Source: Actinoplanes flavus
GTDB lineage: Bacteria > Actinomycetota > Actinomycetes > Mycobacteriales > Micromonosporaceae
Direction: 5' to 3'
Assembly: GCF_017592555.1 (NCBI RefSeq)
Contig: NZ_JAGFNS010000001.1
Coordinates: 382,664 to 435,060 of the forward strand
Length of the DNA stretch: 52,397 nt
Shown here: positions 34,597-42,443 of the stretch, piece by piece
How positions within the stretch are numbered: the stretch's first letter is position 1
Layout: each line of letters begins with the position of its first letter
Translations under genes and position numbers: made by a program
The notes under the pieces: model-generated
Told to the model about the DNA's origin: nothing
What the model saw: only the letters and a program-made list of their open reading frames with translations
Database searches by the model: none

Positions 34597-35385
34597 ATGA
34601 AGCCGATCGTTCTGGTACACGGATTCTGGGTCACGCCGCGCAGCTGGGAGAACTGGGTCGCCCACTACGAGGCCAAGGGCCATCAGGTGATCGCGCCCGC
34701 CTACCCCGGCTTCGAGGTCGAGGTGGAAGCCCTCAACGCCGACCCCACCCCGATCCTCGACGTCACCGTGCCGCGGATCGTCGCGCACCTGGAGGAGCAG
34801 ATCCGGGCGCTGCCCGAGCCGCCGATCATCATCGGTCACTCGGCCGGCGGCGCGTTCACCCAGATCCTGCTGGACCACGGGTACGGCGCGGCCGGCGTGG
34901 CGATGAACTCGGCGCCCACCGAGGGCGTGCGGGTGGTGCCGCTGTCCCAGGTGAAGTCCACCTTCCCGGTGTTGAAGAGCCCGGCGAACCGGCACCGGGC
35001 GGTGCCGCTGACGCTGGAGCAGTGGACGTACGCGTTCACCAACACGTTCACCGAGGAGGAGTCGAGGGCCCTCTACGAGCGGTACGCGATCCCGGCCAAC
35101 GGGGGCATCCTGTGGGGCAGCGTGCTCGCCAACTTCCAGCCCGGCCACCAGGACACCTGGGTCGACTACCACAACGACGAGCGGGCGCCGCTGCTCTTCG
35201 TCTCCGGCTCCGAGGACCACATCATGCCGCCCGAGGTGCAGCGGTCGAACCACAAGCACTACAGGTCCAGCACGGTGACCGAGATCCGCGAGTACGAGGG
35301 CTACGCCCACCTGCTGCCTGCCCAGAAGGGCTGGGAGCAGATCGCGGACGAGGTTCTGGACTGGGCCCTGCGGCACGCCCGGTGA
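34597..35385 (+). CDS. Alpha/beta hydrolase
   Basis: A 262-aa serine hydrolase with oxyanion motif LVHGFW, nucleophile Ser82 in GHSAGG, acid in SGSEDHIMP and histidine in YEGYAHLL. The C-terminal EYEGYAHLLPAQKGWEQ resembles non-haem haloperoxidase/esterase-like actinobacterial hydrolases. The natural substrate is not apparent. Its stop overlaps the MBL gene start (GTGA), so the two act together or at least are cotranslated. Confidence 0.88.
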   Translation: MKPIVLVHGFWVTPRSWENWVAHYEAKGHQVIAPAYPGFEVEVEALNADPTPILDVTVPRIVAHLEEQIRALPEPPIIIGHSAGGAFTQILLDHGYGAAGVAMNSAPTEGVRVVPLSQVKSTFPVLKSPANRHRAVPLTLEQWTYAFTNTFTEEESRALYERYAIPANGGILWGSVLANFQPGHQDTWVDYHNDERAPLLFVSGSEDHIMPPEVQRSNHKHYRSSTVTEIREYEGYAHLLPAQKGWEQIADEVLDWALRHAR

Positions 35386-36131
35386 ACGACCTGCGGATCA
35401 CCCACATCGGCGGCCCCACCACCCTGATCGAGCTGGCCGGGGTGCGGCTGCTCACCGACCCGACCTTCGACGAACCGGGCCGGCGGTACTCGTTCGGCCT
35501 CGGCACGTCCTCGGTCAAGACGGCCGGCCCGGCGGTGGCCGCCGGTGAACTCGGGCCGATCGACGCGGTGCTGCTCACCCACGACCACCACGGGGACAAT
35601 CTGGACGTCGCGGGCCGGGCGCTGCTGCCGTCCGTGCCGGTGGTGCTGACCACGGTGAGCGGGGCCCGCCGGCTCGGCGGCAACGCCACCGGGCTGGCGC
35701 CGTGGCGGACCGCCCGGGTCGGTGAGATCGAGGTCACCGCCACCCCGGCCCGGCACGGCCCGCCGCTGAGCCGGCCCCTCGTCGGCGAGGCCGTCGGGTT
35801 CGCCCTACGGCCGCCCGGCAGCTCATCGGTGATCTGGATCTCCGGGGACACCGTGCTGTTCGGCGGGGTCCGGCAGGTGGCGGCCCGGTTCACCGTCGAC
35901 ACCGCGATCCTGCACCTCGGCGACGTCCGGTTCGGGCTCACCGGCCCGATCAGCTACACCATGAACGGCCGGGACGCGGCCGGCCTCGTCGAGTCCCTGC
36001 GGCCGCGGAAGGTCGTGCCGGTCCACTACGAGGGCTGGTCGCACTTCCATGAGGGGCGCGCCGGTGTGGAGGCCGCCTTCCCGCCCGGCACCCTGACCTG
36101 GCTCACACCCGGAGTGCCCACCACGGTCTGA
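35382..36131 (+). CDS. MBL-fold metallohydrolase
   Basis: A 249-aa metallo-beta-lactamase-fold hydrolase. The zinc motif is THDHHGD (residues 66-72), with further ligands in ARHGP, SGDTVLFGG and PVHYEGWSHF. This ending is typical of the UlaG/RomA-like branch that includes NAPE-PLD and lactonase relatives. The start is GTG 35382, coupled to the hydrolase gene. The substrate is unknown. Confidence 0.88.
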   Translation: MNDLRITHIGGPTTLIELAGVRLLTDPTFDEPGRRYSFGLGTSSVKTAGPAVAAGELGPIDAVLLTHDHHGDNLDVAGRALLPSVPVVLTTVSGARRLGGNATGLAPWRTARVGEIEVTATPARHGPPLSRPLVGEAVGFALRPPGSSSVIWISGDTVLFGGVRQVAARFTVDTAILHLGDVRFGLTGPISYTMNGRDAAGLVESLRPRKVVPVHYEGWSHFHEGRAGVEAAFPPGTLTWLTPGVPTTV

Positions 36132-36153
36132 GCCCGGCCACTCTCCACAAAGC

Positions 36154-36189
36154 AGAGCGGCCCGCACCTTGATCGGTGCGGGCCGCTCT
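36154..36189 (-). terminator. Terminator of the first tRNA-Glu
   Basis: AGAGCGGCCCGCACC (36154-36168) and GGTGCGGGCCGCTCT (36175-36189) form a perfect 15-bp stem around a 6-nt loop, 5 nt past the tRNA 3' end on the minus strand. It could also end the convergent MBL transcript. Confidence 0.88.
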
Positions 36190-36194
36190 CGCTG

Positions 36195-36267
36195 TAGTCC
36201 CGAAGGGATTCGAACCCTCGCTACCGCCTTGAGAGGGCGGCGTCCTAGGCCGCTAGACGACGGGACC
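36195..36267 (-). tRNA. tRNA-Glu (anticodon CTC), copy 1
   Basis: The 73-nt tRNA folds fully. The acceptor arm is GGTCCCG/CGGGACT with a G-U first pair, and the T loop is TTCGAAT. The anticodon stem CCGCC/GGCGG encloses loop CTCTCAA, giving CTC for GAG codons. CCA is not encoded. It is identical in sequence to the second copy. Confidence 0.95.
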
Positions 36268-36598
36268 CCATATTCGCCTCCGGCTTTCCCCGGCGGCGCG
36301 CTGAACTCTATCAGCCCGCGGCCCGCAGCCGAAATCGGATATCCACCCACCTCAGAGCCCCGCCCCGACTCCCTCCGGCCGGCTCCCGCACTACCTCAAG
36401 GCGCGCTCCAGCCCTGACAACCCGGCTGGATCTCCCCGGCTGGCTCCCAGGGCTGTCTCGAGACACGCGTGACAACCAGCTGGATCTTCACGGCCGGCTC
36501 CCCGGGCTGACTCAGCCCCTCCGAAACAGCCCTGGGAGCCGGCCGGGCTGGTGCGGGTGGGTGGGCTCTGGTCGTACCGGGAATGGGGCCGGGAAAGC
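36268..36598. other. Spacer between the two tRNA-Glu genes
   Basis: These 331 bp contain no gene I can support. A diverged direct repeat is visible: GCTGGATCT, a gap, then GGCTGGCTCCCAGGGCTG near 36423-36453, against GCTGGATCT and GGCCGGCTCCCCGGGCTG near 36480-36510. No integrase, IS end or attachment site was seen. Confidence 0.5.
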
Positions 36599-36632
36599 GA
36601 AACGGCCCGCATCCGGAGATGCGGGCCGTTTC
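36599..36632 (-). terminator. Terminator of the tRNA-Gln/tRNA-Glu transcript
   Basis: GAAACGGCCCGCATC (36599-36613) and GATGCGGGCCGTTTC (36618-36632) form a 15-bp perfect stem with a 4-nt loop, followed on the minus strand by the T-rich CGCTTTCCC. Its core CGGCCCGCA is shared with the terminator of the other tRNA-Glu copy. Confidence 0.9.
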
Positions 36633-36637
36633 CGATG

Positions 36638-36710
36638 TAGTCCCGAAGGGATTCGAACCCTCGCTACCGCCTTGAGAGGGCGGCGTCCTAGGCCGCTAGA
36701 CGACGGGACC
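36638..36710 (-). tRNA. tRNA-Glu (anticodon CTC), copy 2
   Basis: The sequence and fold are identical to the copy at 36195-36267. It lies 52 nt downstream of tRNA-Gln on the same strand and shares its terminator. Confidence 0.95.
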
Positions 36711-36762
36711 AGAACGTGCTGTTTCACTGCTTCCAGCACTGCCCTCCCGGAGGAGGGCCGCG

Positions 36763-36834
36763 CTGGGGTACCAGGACTCGAACCTAGACTAGCTGAACCA
36801 GAATCAGCCGGGCTGCCAATTACCCCATACCCCA
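36763..36834 (-). tRNA. tRNA-Gln (anticodon CTG)
   Basis: The 72-nt tRNA has acceptor stem TGGGGTA/TACCCCA, discriminator G, T loop TTCGAGT and anticodon stem GCTGA/TCAGC. The loop TTCTGGT gives CTG for CAG codons. The U1-A72 pair is characteristic of glutamine tRNAs. CCA is not encoded. It heads the Gln-Glu tRNA transcript. Confidence 0.94.
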
Positions 36835-36897
36835 TTTGGCCCGGCTTGCCGCGCCGGAGAGAACTTTACCCGAGCCCCTCCGGCCCGCCAAATCGGG

Positions 36898-37701
36898 TCA
36901 CCCGAATAGATCAGCGTGATGCCGGGCCCACCGCGCGTAGGTGGTCGCGGGACGGCCGAGGAGATCGGCGACCGTCGACACCGCCTGCTGGGGATGTGCC
37001 GTGAGCTGGGCGAGCCCGTCCAGGTACCACCGCCCGTACTCCCCCATGGCCAGCTCGAACTGGGCGACCGCCGCCTCGCCGGTCAGCTCGACATAGCTGA
37101 GGTCCCGGCCGAGCCCCTCGGCCAGGGCGGCGACCTTCTCCGGACGGCTGAGCGCCTGGGGACCGGTCAGCTCATAGGAGTGGCCCTCGTGACCGTCGCC
37201 GAGGATCACCTCGGCGGCGACCGCGGCGATGTCCTCCTGGGCGACGGGCGCGTTGACCGCGCCGGGATAGGCGTCGCGCACCTCGTCACCGGCCCGGATC
37301 TGCGCGGCCCAGATGGTGGCGTTGGCCATGAACTCGCCCGGCTCCAGATGGGTGAAGGGCACGCCGCTGGCCTCCACGCCGTCCTCGACCGACTGCCAGT
37401 GGTCGCCCTTCGCGCCGGCCATGTCGACGATCCGGCGCACCCCGGCCTCCGCGGCCATCCGGCACACCTCGAAGACGGTGGCCGGATCGGGCGCGAGATA
37501 CACCACGTCGGCGCCGGTCAGGGCGGTGGCGACCGTCGCCGGCCGGCGGAAGGAGCCGCGCACCACCTCGACGCCGGGCGGCAGCGCGGCTCGCTCCGGG
37601 TCGACGGTGAGCGCCCGGACGTCGTCCGCGCCCCGGGCCAGCAACTCGTCGACGACCATCCGGCCCACGTTTCCGGTGGCGCCGGTGACAAGGATCTTCA
37701 T
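36898..37701 (-). CDS. NmrA-like NAD(P)-binding oxidoreductase
   Basis: A 267-aa atypical short-chain dehydrogenase. The N-terminal Rossmann motif is VTGATGNVG (residues 5-13), and the family segments RRIVDMAGAKGDHW and THLEPGEFMAN follow. It lacks an evident YxxxK, as is usual for NmrA-type redox sensors and quinone reductases. It is divergent from the adjacent TetR gene, its probable repressor, across a palindrome. Confidence 0.86.
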   Translation of the reverse strand: MKILVTGATGNVGRMVVDELLARGADDVRALTVDPERAALPPGVEVVRGSFRRPATVATALTGADVVYLAPDPATVFEVCRMAAEAGVRRIVDMAGAKGDHWQSVEDGVEASGVPFTHLEPGEFMANATIWAAQIRAGDEVRDAYPGAVNAPVAQEDIAAVAAEVILGDGHEGHSYELTGPQALSRPEKVAALAEGLGRDLSYVELTGEAAVAQFELAMGEYGRWYLDGLAQLTAHPQQAVSTVADLLGRPATTYARWARHHADLFG

Positions 37702-37705
37702 TCTC

Positions 37706-37742
37706 GTACCCCCTACGGAAACTTCTTTCCCGTAGGGTATAC
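37706..37742. promoter_or_regulatory. Inverted-repeat operator between NmrA-like gene and TetR gene
   Basis: GTACCCCCTACGGAAA (37706-37721) is mirrored by TTTCCCGTAGGGTATAC (37726-37742) with single-base bulges. It fills nearly the whole 47-bp divergent gap, the expected place for a TetR repressor to block both promoters. Confidence 0.7.
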
Positions 37743-37748
37743 GGAATC

Positions 37749-38453
37749 ATGGAGAACTACCCCCTGCTGTGGCGCGGAAATCTGCCCGCGAAGAAGGCCG
37801 CCGGGCGCCCGCCGCGGCTCAGCGTCGACGCGGTGGTGGCCTCGGCCATCCGGATAGCGGACGCGGACGGCCTGGAGGCGGCCTCGATGGCGCGGGTGGC
37901 GGCCGATCTGCGGGTGGCGACCATGACGCTTTACACGTACGTGCCGTCCCGCTCGGTCCTGGTCGATCTGATGGTCGACCAGGTGCTGCTGACCCGGCGG
38001 CTCGGCGCGACCACGGAGGGCTGGCGGGAGCGGGTGGCGGTGTTCGCGGCGCGGACCCGGGAGATGTTCGTGGCGCACCCCTGGCTGACCGAGGTGTCGC
38101 TGGTCCGGCCGCCGCTGGGGCCGGGCACGATGGCCGAGCGGGAATACATGATCGCCACGCTGAGCGGCCTGGGCCTGCCGGTCGCGGAGATCAACCGGGC
38201 GGCGATCACGGTGACGGCGTACGTCTACGCGTTCGCCCGGGAGGCCGGTGAGGACGCACGGCTCAGCCGGGTCAGCGGGCAGTCCACCGAGTCGTGGTGG
38301 TCGGAGCGCGGCGAGTTCTGGGAGAAGTGGTTCGACGTGGCGGCGTACCCGGCGATGACCGCGCTGTGGAACGCGGGCGGCTTCGAGGACCAGGCCGCGT
38401 TCGACTACGGCCTGGCCCTGCTGCTGGACGGGATCGAGCGGTCAGTCGAGTGA
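37749..38453 (+). CDS. TetR/AcrR-family transcriptional regulator
   Basis: A 234-aa repressor with an N-terminal helix-turn-helix at about residues 25-70 (VVASAIRIADADGLEAASM and VATMTLYTYVPSRSVLVDL) and a TetR_C-like ligand-binding domain. A short Lys/Arg-rich extension (AKKAAGRPPR) precedes the HTH. It probably controls itself and the divergent NmrA-like gene. Its 3' end overlaps the convergent FAH-family gene by 12 nt. Confidence 0.9.
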   Translation: MENYPLLWRGNLPAKKAAGRPPRLSVDAVVASAIRIADADGLEAASMARVAADLRVATMTLYTYVPSRSVLVDLMVDQVLLTRRLGATTEGWRERVAVFAARTREMFVAHPWLTEVSLVRPPLGPGTMAEREYMIATLSGLGLPVAEINRAAITVTAYVYAFAREAGEDARLSRVSGQSTESWWSERGEFWEKWFDVAAYPAMTALWNAGGFEDQAAFDYGLALLLDGIERSVE

Positions 38454-39236
38454 CACGACCGGGTTCCGCAGCTCGCCGATGCCCTGGACGCTGACCGAGA
38501 CGGTGTCCCCCGGCACGATCCGGCTGACCCCGGCCGGCGTGCCGGTGAGGATGATGTCGCCGGGCAGCAGCGTCATGACGTGCGACACGTAGGAGATCAG
38601 GGCCGGGATGTCGAAGACCATGTCCTTCGTACGCCCGATCTGGCGGACCTCCAGGTTCTGCGGGTCCTGGCCGACCTCGCAGCGCACCTCGACGTCGCTG
38701 ACGTCCAGCCCGGTGACGATCCACGGGCCGATCGGGCAGAACGAGTCGAAGCCCTTGGCCCGGGTCCACTGCGGGTCGCTGCGCTGCAGGTCACGGGCGG
38801 TCACGTCGTTGCCGCACGTGTAGCCGAAGATCGCCTTCTCGGCGCCGGCCCGGTCGACCCGGCGGGCGCCGGCGGCCCCGATCACCACGGCCAGCTCGGC
38901 CTCCTCCTCGACCTGGCTGGTCACCGAGGGGATGCGGATGGCGTCGCCGGGGCCGATCACCGAGGTGGACGGCTTGATGAAGATCAGCGGCTCCGTGGGC
39001 ACCTCGTTGCCCATCTCCTTGGCGTGGTCGGCGTAGTTGCGGCCGATTCCGATCACCTTGCTGGAGAAGATCGGGGCGAGCAGCCGGACGTCGGCCAGGG
39101 CCCACCGCTGCCCGGTGAAGCGCACCTCGTTGAAGGGCAGGCTGTCGATCTCGGCGACCGTGAGGCCCGAGGAGCCGTCGCCCTCGACGACACCGAACGA
39201 CACTCCACCGGCATGAACAAAGCGGGCGAAACGCAC
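38442..39236 (-). CDS. Fumarylacetoacetate hydrolase family protein
   Basis: A 264-aa enzyme of the FAH/HpcE superfamily, which cleaves or isomerises 2-oxo acids. It shows IGIGRNYADHAKEMG, the metal-binding EEEAELAVVIG (E-x-E...D pattern), NDVTARDLQ and the C-terminal LLPGDIILTGTPAGV. GTG 39236 is chosen because GGGA lies at a proper distance; ATG 39248 lacks a Shine-Dalgarno. In Mycobacterium the orthologue neighbours gltX and the Glu/Gln tRNAs. Here the tRNAs are close, but gltX is not in the window. Confidence 0.92.
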   Translation of the reverse strand: MRFARFVHAGGVSFGVVEGDGSSGLTVAEIDSLPFNEVRFTGQRWALADVRLLAPIFSSKVIGIGRNYADHAKEMGNEVPTEPLIFIKPSTSVIGPGDAIRIPSVTSQVEEEAELAVVIGAAGARRVDRAGAEKAIFGYTCGNDVTARDLQRSDPQWTRAKGFDSFCPIGPWIVTGLDVSDVEVRCEVGQDPQNLEVRQIGRTKDMVFDIPALISYVSHVMTLLPGDIILTGTPAGVSRIVPGDTVSVSVQGIGELRNPVVSLD

Positions 39237-39302
39237 GGGTAATCCCATCTGTAGCGGTGCTGGCGCCCGGCCGGGTGTGAGGGCCGGGCATTCCCCTACA
39301 AC

Positions 39303-39545
39303 CTATGCCGATCGGGTTTCCGCACCGAGCCGCGGGAACGGCTCCAGGGAGAACACCACCTCCACCGGCACCTCGAAGTAGGTGCAGATCCGCAGGGCCA
39401 GGTGGAGGCTGGGACTGAACTCGCCGCGCTCCAGGTAGCCCACCGTCTGATAGTGCACCCCGAGAGCGTCGGCGAGCTGCCGCCGCGTGATGCCGCGCTC
39501 GGCGCGCAGCATGGCGATCCGGTTGAACGTGACCTCGCTGCCCAT
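39303..39545 (-). CDS. XRE-family helix-turn-helix regulator
   Basis: An 80-aa protein that is little more than a Cro/C1-type HTH (LRAERGITRRQLADALGVHY...YLERGEFSPSLHLAL) plus a short EVVFSLEPF tail. This compact form is typical of regulators encoded with ABC-2 exporters. It begins 7 nt after the permease gene and is the last gene of the exporter operon, so it probably regulates the operon. Confidence 0.9.
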   Translation of the reverse strand: MGSEVTFNRIAMLRAERGITRRQLADALGVHYQTVGYLERGEFSPSLHLALRICTYFEVPVEVVFSLEPFPRLGAETRSA

Positions 39546-39552
39546 GGCTCCC

Positions 39553-40395
39553 TCAGACGGTCATCCGGGTCATCGCCCGCTCGCGCCGCGCCGCCACCGC
39601 GGAACCGGACTCACGGCGGGCCATCCGGCGCAGAATGCCCGGCGCCAGCACCAGCCCGGCCACCGACCACGCCACCAGCACCCCGGCCGTCTGCGGGTGG
39701 CGCCAGGAGCCGCCGATCTCCGCGGCCGCCAGGGCATCCGGCAGGAAGGCCGATCGCAGGCCCAACCCTAGCCAGTAGACCGGGAACACCTGCGCGACGC
39801 CCTGCACCCAACCGGCCAGCGCCGTGACCGGGTAGAAGATGCCGGAGACCACGGTGAGACCGATGATCGGCAGCATCATCAGCGACGCCTGACGCGGATT
39901 CTCGAAGAGCGCACCGAGCACCGCGCCCAGCGGCATGGTCGCCAGGAACGCCAGCGGCACCAGCCAGAGCAGGACCAGCACCCCGTCGGCGCCCACGGTC
40001 AGGCCGTCCACCAGGAAGAGCCCGGGCACCACGACGAACAGGCAGCTGACCACGGCCACCCCGGCGACCAGCACGATCTTGCCGATCAGGTAGCCGGTCA
40101 TCCCGTTCGGTGTGGCCTTGGCCCGCAGCAGTGTGCCGTCCTCCCGGTCCATCGTGAGGTACTGCATCATCGTCATGAATCCGCTGATCACGATGAGCAT
40201 GGCGACCGAACCGACCAGGCTGTGCGCGCCCAGCCCGAACGTGGTGCCGGGAATGGTGCTGTCGCGCATCCAGATGAGCGCGATCACCAGGAAGAAGGCG
40301 GGCAGGAAATACCCGAACAGGTCGGTCCCGCTGCTCATGCTCTGCCGCAACTCGATCAGGCCGCGCCGCAGGCCCAGCCCCACCACCCGCATCAT
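39553..40395 (-). CDS. ABC-2 type transporter permease
   Basis: A 280-aa membrane protein with six predicted transmembrane helices, including FLPAFFLVIALIWM, IVLVAGVAVVSCLFVVV and LMMLPIIGLTVVSGIFYP. The last contains the ABC-2 signature region followed by FYPVTAL. Partner of the ATPase upstream, whose stop overlaps its ATG (ATGA). It is most likely an exporter of an antibiotic, lipid or peptide; the substrate is unknown. Confidence 0.9.
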   Translation of the reverse strand: MMRVVGLGLRRGLIELRQSMSSGTDLFGYFLPAFFLVIALIWMRDSTIPGTTFGLGAHSLVGSVAMLIVISGFMTMMQYLTMDREDGTLLRAKATPNGMTGYLIGKIVLVAGVAVVSCLFVVVPGLFLVDGLTVGADGVLVLLWLVPLAFLATMPLGAVLGALFENPRQASLMMLPIIGLTVVSGIFYPVTALAGWVQGVAQVFPVYWLGLGLRSAFLPDALAAAEIGGSWRHPQTAGVLVAWSVAGLVLAPGILRRMARRESGSAVAARRERAMTRMTV

Positions 40396-41321
40396 CGCGC
40401 GCCCCCCTCGGCGTCCCGGACCAACTTCATATACGTCTCCTCGAGGCTGCTCGGCCGCACCTCCAGGTCACCGATCGCGTCGCCGTGCTGGCGGAACAGC
40501 TCCCGCACGAAACCGGTCGCGTCCGCCGCCGAGTGCACGAACCGCTGCCCCTCCCGCGTCCAGCGGATCTCCGTCTCGCCGGCCACCTGCCGGGACAGCT
40601 CGTCGGCCGAGCCGTCCGCGACGATCCGCCCCTCGGCCAGGATCAGGATGCGGTCGGCCAGCTTCTCCGCCTCGTCGAGGTCGTGCGTGGTCAACATGAT
40701 GGTGGTCTCGTCCACGTCGGTCAGCCGGTGCACCAGATCGTGGAACTCGCGCCGCGCCTCCGGGTCGAAGCCGACCGTCGGCTCGTCGAGGAAGAGCAGC
40801 TCGGGGCGCCCGACGATGCCGATCGCGACGTCGAGGCGGCGCCGCTGACCGCCGGACAACCGGGCGATCCGGGTGCCCGCCGACCCGGTCAGCCCCACCA
40901 CCTCGAGCAGCTCGTCGACCGGCCAGGGGCGCGGCCGGTCGGCCGTCGAGAACTCCGTGTAGTAGCCGCCGAGATGGTGCAGCAGCTCCCGGACCTTCCA
41001 CTTGCTGTGGTCCCGCCAGGATTGGAGCACCACACCGAGCCGGGCCCGCCACTGCTCCGCCCCCTGCTCCGGGTCGGCGCCGAGCACGCGCACCCGGCCA
41101 CCGGACCGCCGGCGGAAACCCTCCAGGATCTCGATCGTGGTCGTCTTGCCCGCGCCGTTGGGCCCGAGCAGGACGAGCACCTCGCCGGCGGACGCCGTGA
41201 AGTCGACGCCGGCCAGCACTTCCTTGTCGCCGTAGGACATGCGGAGATCGCGGACCTCGATGACCGGCTCCGCCCCCGGCGTGTCGGCCACGGCGCCCGC
41301 GGCCAATACCGATCCCGTCAT
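40392..41321 (-). CDS. ABC transporter ATP-binding protein
   Basis: A 309-aa ATPase of the drug-export (DrrA/CcmA-like) type. Walker A is GPNGAGKT (residues 53-60), followed by the signature LSGGQRRRLDVA, Walker B LLFLDEPTVG and the H-loop LTTHDLDEAE. A C-terminal extension of about 80 residues is typical of this subfamily. ATG 41321 is chosen; the frame upstream crosses the operator palindrome. It is the first gene of the exporter operon. Confidence 0.94.
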   Translation of the reverse strand: MTGSVLAAGAVADTPGAEPVIEVRDLRMSYGDKEVLAGVDFTASAGEVLVLLGPNGAGKTTTIEILEGFRRRSGGRVRVLGADPEQGAEQWRARLGVVLQSWRDHSKWKVRELLHHLGGYYTEFSTADRPRPWPVDELLEVVGLTGSAGTRIARLSGGQRRRLDVAIGIVGRPELLFLDEPTVGFDPEARREFHDLVHRLTDVDETTIMLTTHDLDEAEKLADRILILAEGRIVADGSADELSRQVAGETEIRWTREGQRFVHSAADATGFVRELFRQHGDAIGDLEVRPSSLEETYMKLVRDAEGGAR

Positions 41322-41342
41322 GTCGAGCACACTATCAAACTC

Positions 41343-41358
41343 GTAGTACATGTACTAC
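41343..41358. promoter_or_regulatory. Perfect 16-bp palindrome upstream of the ABC exporter
   Basis: GTAGTACATGTACTAC is a perfect palindrome 21 bp before the ATPase ATG, in an unusually AT-rich stretch. It is the sort of operator bound by GntR/YtrA-, PadR- or XRE-type dimers that control exporter operons. The XRE protein encoded at the end of the operon is a candidate ligand. Confidence 0.7.
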
Positions 41359-41454
41359 ACATCAGCGTACGTCTTTAGTGCCACTTCTCGTGGCGGAACT
41401 CATTCGCGCCAAACGGTGATCGTGTTGATCGCCTTGGCTAGATACATTGGTGCG

Positions 41455-42396
41455 ATGGGGATCAAGCAGGTGAGGGCACTCACCACCACGCTGCCCTCGG
41501 TCACCTGGATTCCCCTCGCCCGGGCGCACTCCGAGCGCGCCGACCAGATGACCGCGGGCCACCGTGCCCGTCGCGCGACGGGCGACAAGCACGCCATCGA
41601 GGACTTCCTGTACGACTACTACGGGACCCGCCCGTCGCTGCTGCGCCGCTGGCATCCCGGAGTCGGCACCGGCCTGTCCCCGGCCCCCGACGGCCTGGCC
41701 GAGCACGCCGGCTGGAAGTTCTACCTGACGTACGAGGACGGGGTCGTCACCCTCGACCAGGACGCGTTCATGCACGCCCGCGCCGAGAGCGTCCGCTACA
41801 TCCACGGCCTGCTCACCGCGACCGCGTCCCGCCCGGTCTTCTCCGGCTGCTTCGGCCTGCACGAGTGGGCCATGGTCTACCGCGACACGGAGCACCGCCA
41901 CGAGCTGCCGCTGCGCCTCGGCCAGGAGGGCACCGACCAGGTGGTCGAGCAGCACACCATCCGCTGCACCCACTTCGACGCGTTCCGGTTCTTCACGCCC
42001 GAGGCGGTCGGGCTCAACCGGTTGCAGCCCACCCGCGCCACGCAGGTCGACCTGGACCAGCCCGGCTGCCTGCACGCCGCGATGGACGTGCACAAGTGGG
42101 CACAGAAACTCGGGCCCGCCGTCCCGGGCGCGCTGGCCCTGGACTGCTTCGCCCTGGCCGGCGAGATCCGGCTGCTGGACATGCAGGCGAGTCCGTACGA
42201 TCTGACGTCCTACGGCCATCCCCCGGTCAAGATAGAGACCGCGGAGGGCAAGGCGGAGTATGTGGCTCGCCAGCGGGAGCTGGCCCGCCGGGCGGCCGGC
42301 CTGCGCAGCCGGTTGATCCGTGTCTGCGAGGCCCTGCTCGGGCCGGAGGCCGCTGCTCAGAACCGCGAGGCCGTCGCCCCTTTCAACCAGCGCTGA
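41455..42396 (+). CDS. Conserved actinobacterial protein, often labelled 3-methyladenine DNA glycosylase
   Basis: A 313-aa cytoplasmic protein with highly conserved blocks such as IEDFLYDYYGTRPSLLRRWHPG, GCFGLHEWAMVYR, RCTHFDAFRFFTPEA and QPGCLHAAMDVHKWA. I recall the same blocks in proteins of Streptomyces and Mycobacterium named 3-methyladenine DNA glycosylase. I see no helix-hairpin-helix or AlkA/Tag signature that would justify the name. The His/Cys-rich conserved motifs suggest metal binding, possibly in an enzyme. The start is ATG 41455. It is divergent from the exporter operon. Confidence 0.7.
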   Translation: MGIKQVRALTTTLPSVTWIPLARAHSERADQMTAGHRARRATGDKHAIEDFLYDYYGTRPSLLRRWHPGVGTGLSPAPDGLAEHAGWKFYLTYEDGVVTLDQDAFMHARAESVRYIHGLLTATASRPVFSGCFGLHEWAMVYRDTEHRHELPLRLGQEGTDQVVEQHTIRCTHFDAFRFFTPEAVGLNRLQPTRATQVDLDQPGCLHAAMDVHKWAQKLGPAVPGALALDCFALAGEIRLLDMQASPYDLTSYGHPPVKIETAEGKAEYVARQRELARRAAGLRSRLIRVCEALLGPEAAAQNREAVAPFNQR

Positions 42397-42409
42397 TCGG
42401 GGAGGACCC

Positions 42410-42443
42410 GGCTCGGGTGGCTCCGCGCTGAACCACCCGAGCC
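42410..42443. terminator. Terminator between convergent genes
   Basis: GGCTCGGGTGG (42410-42420) and CCACCCGAGCC (42433-42443) form a perfect 11-bp stem with a 12-nt loop, 13 nt after the stop of the gene at 41455-42396. Confidence 0.75.

Noticed and set aside
36195..36710. The tRNA-Glu pair as attachment sites flanking an integrated element
   Set aside because: The 370 bp between them (including a terminator) contain no integrase, excisionase or cargo, and both tRNAs are full-length.
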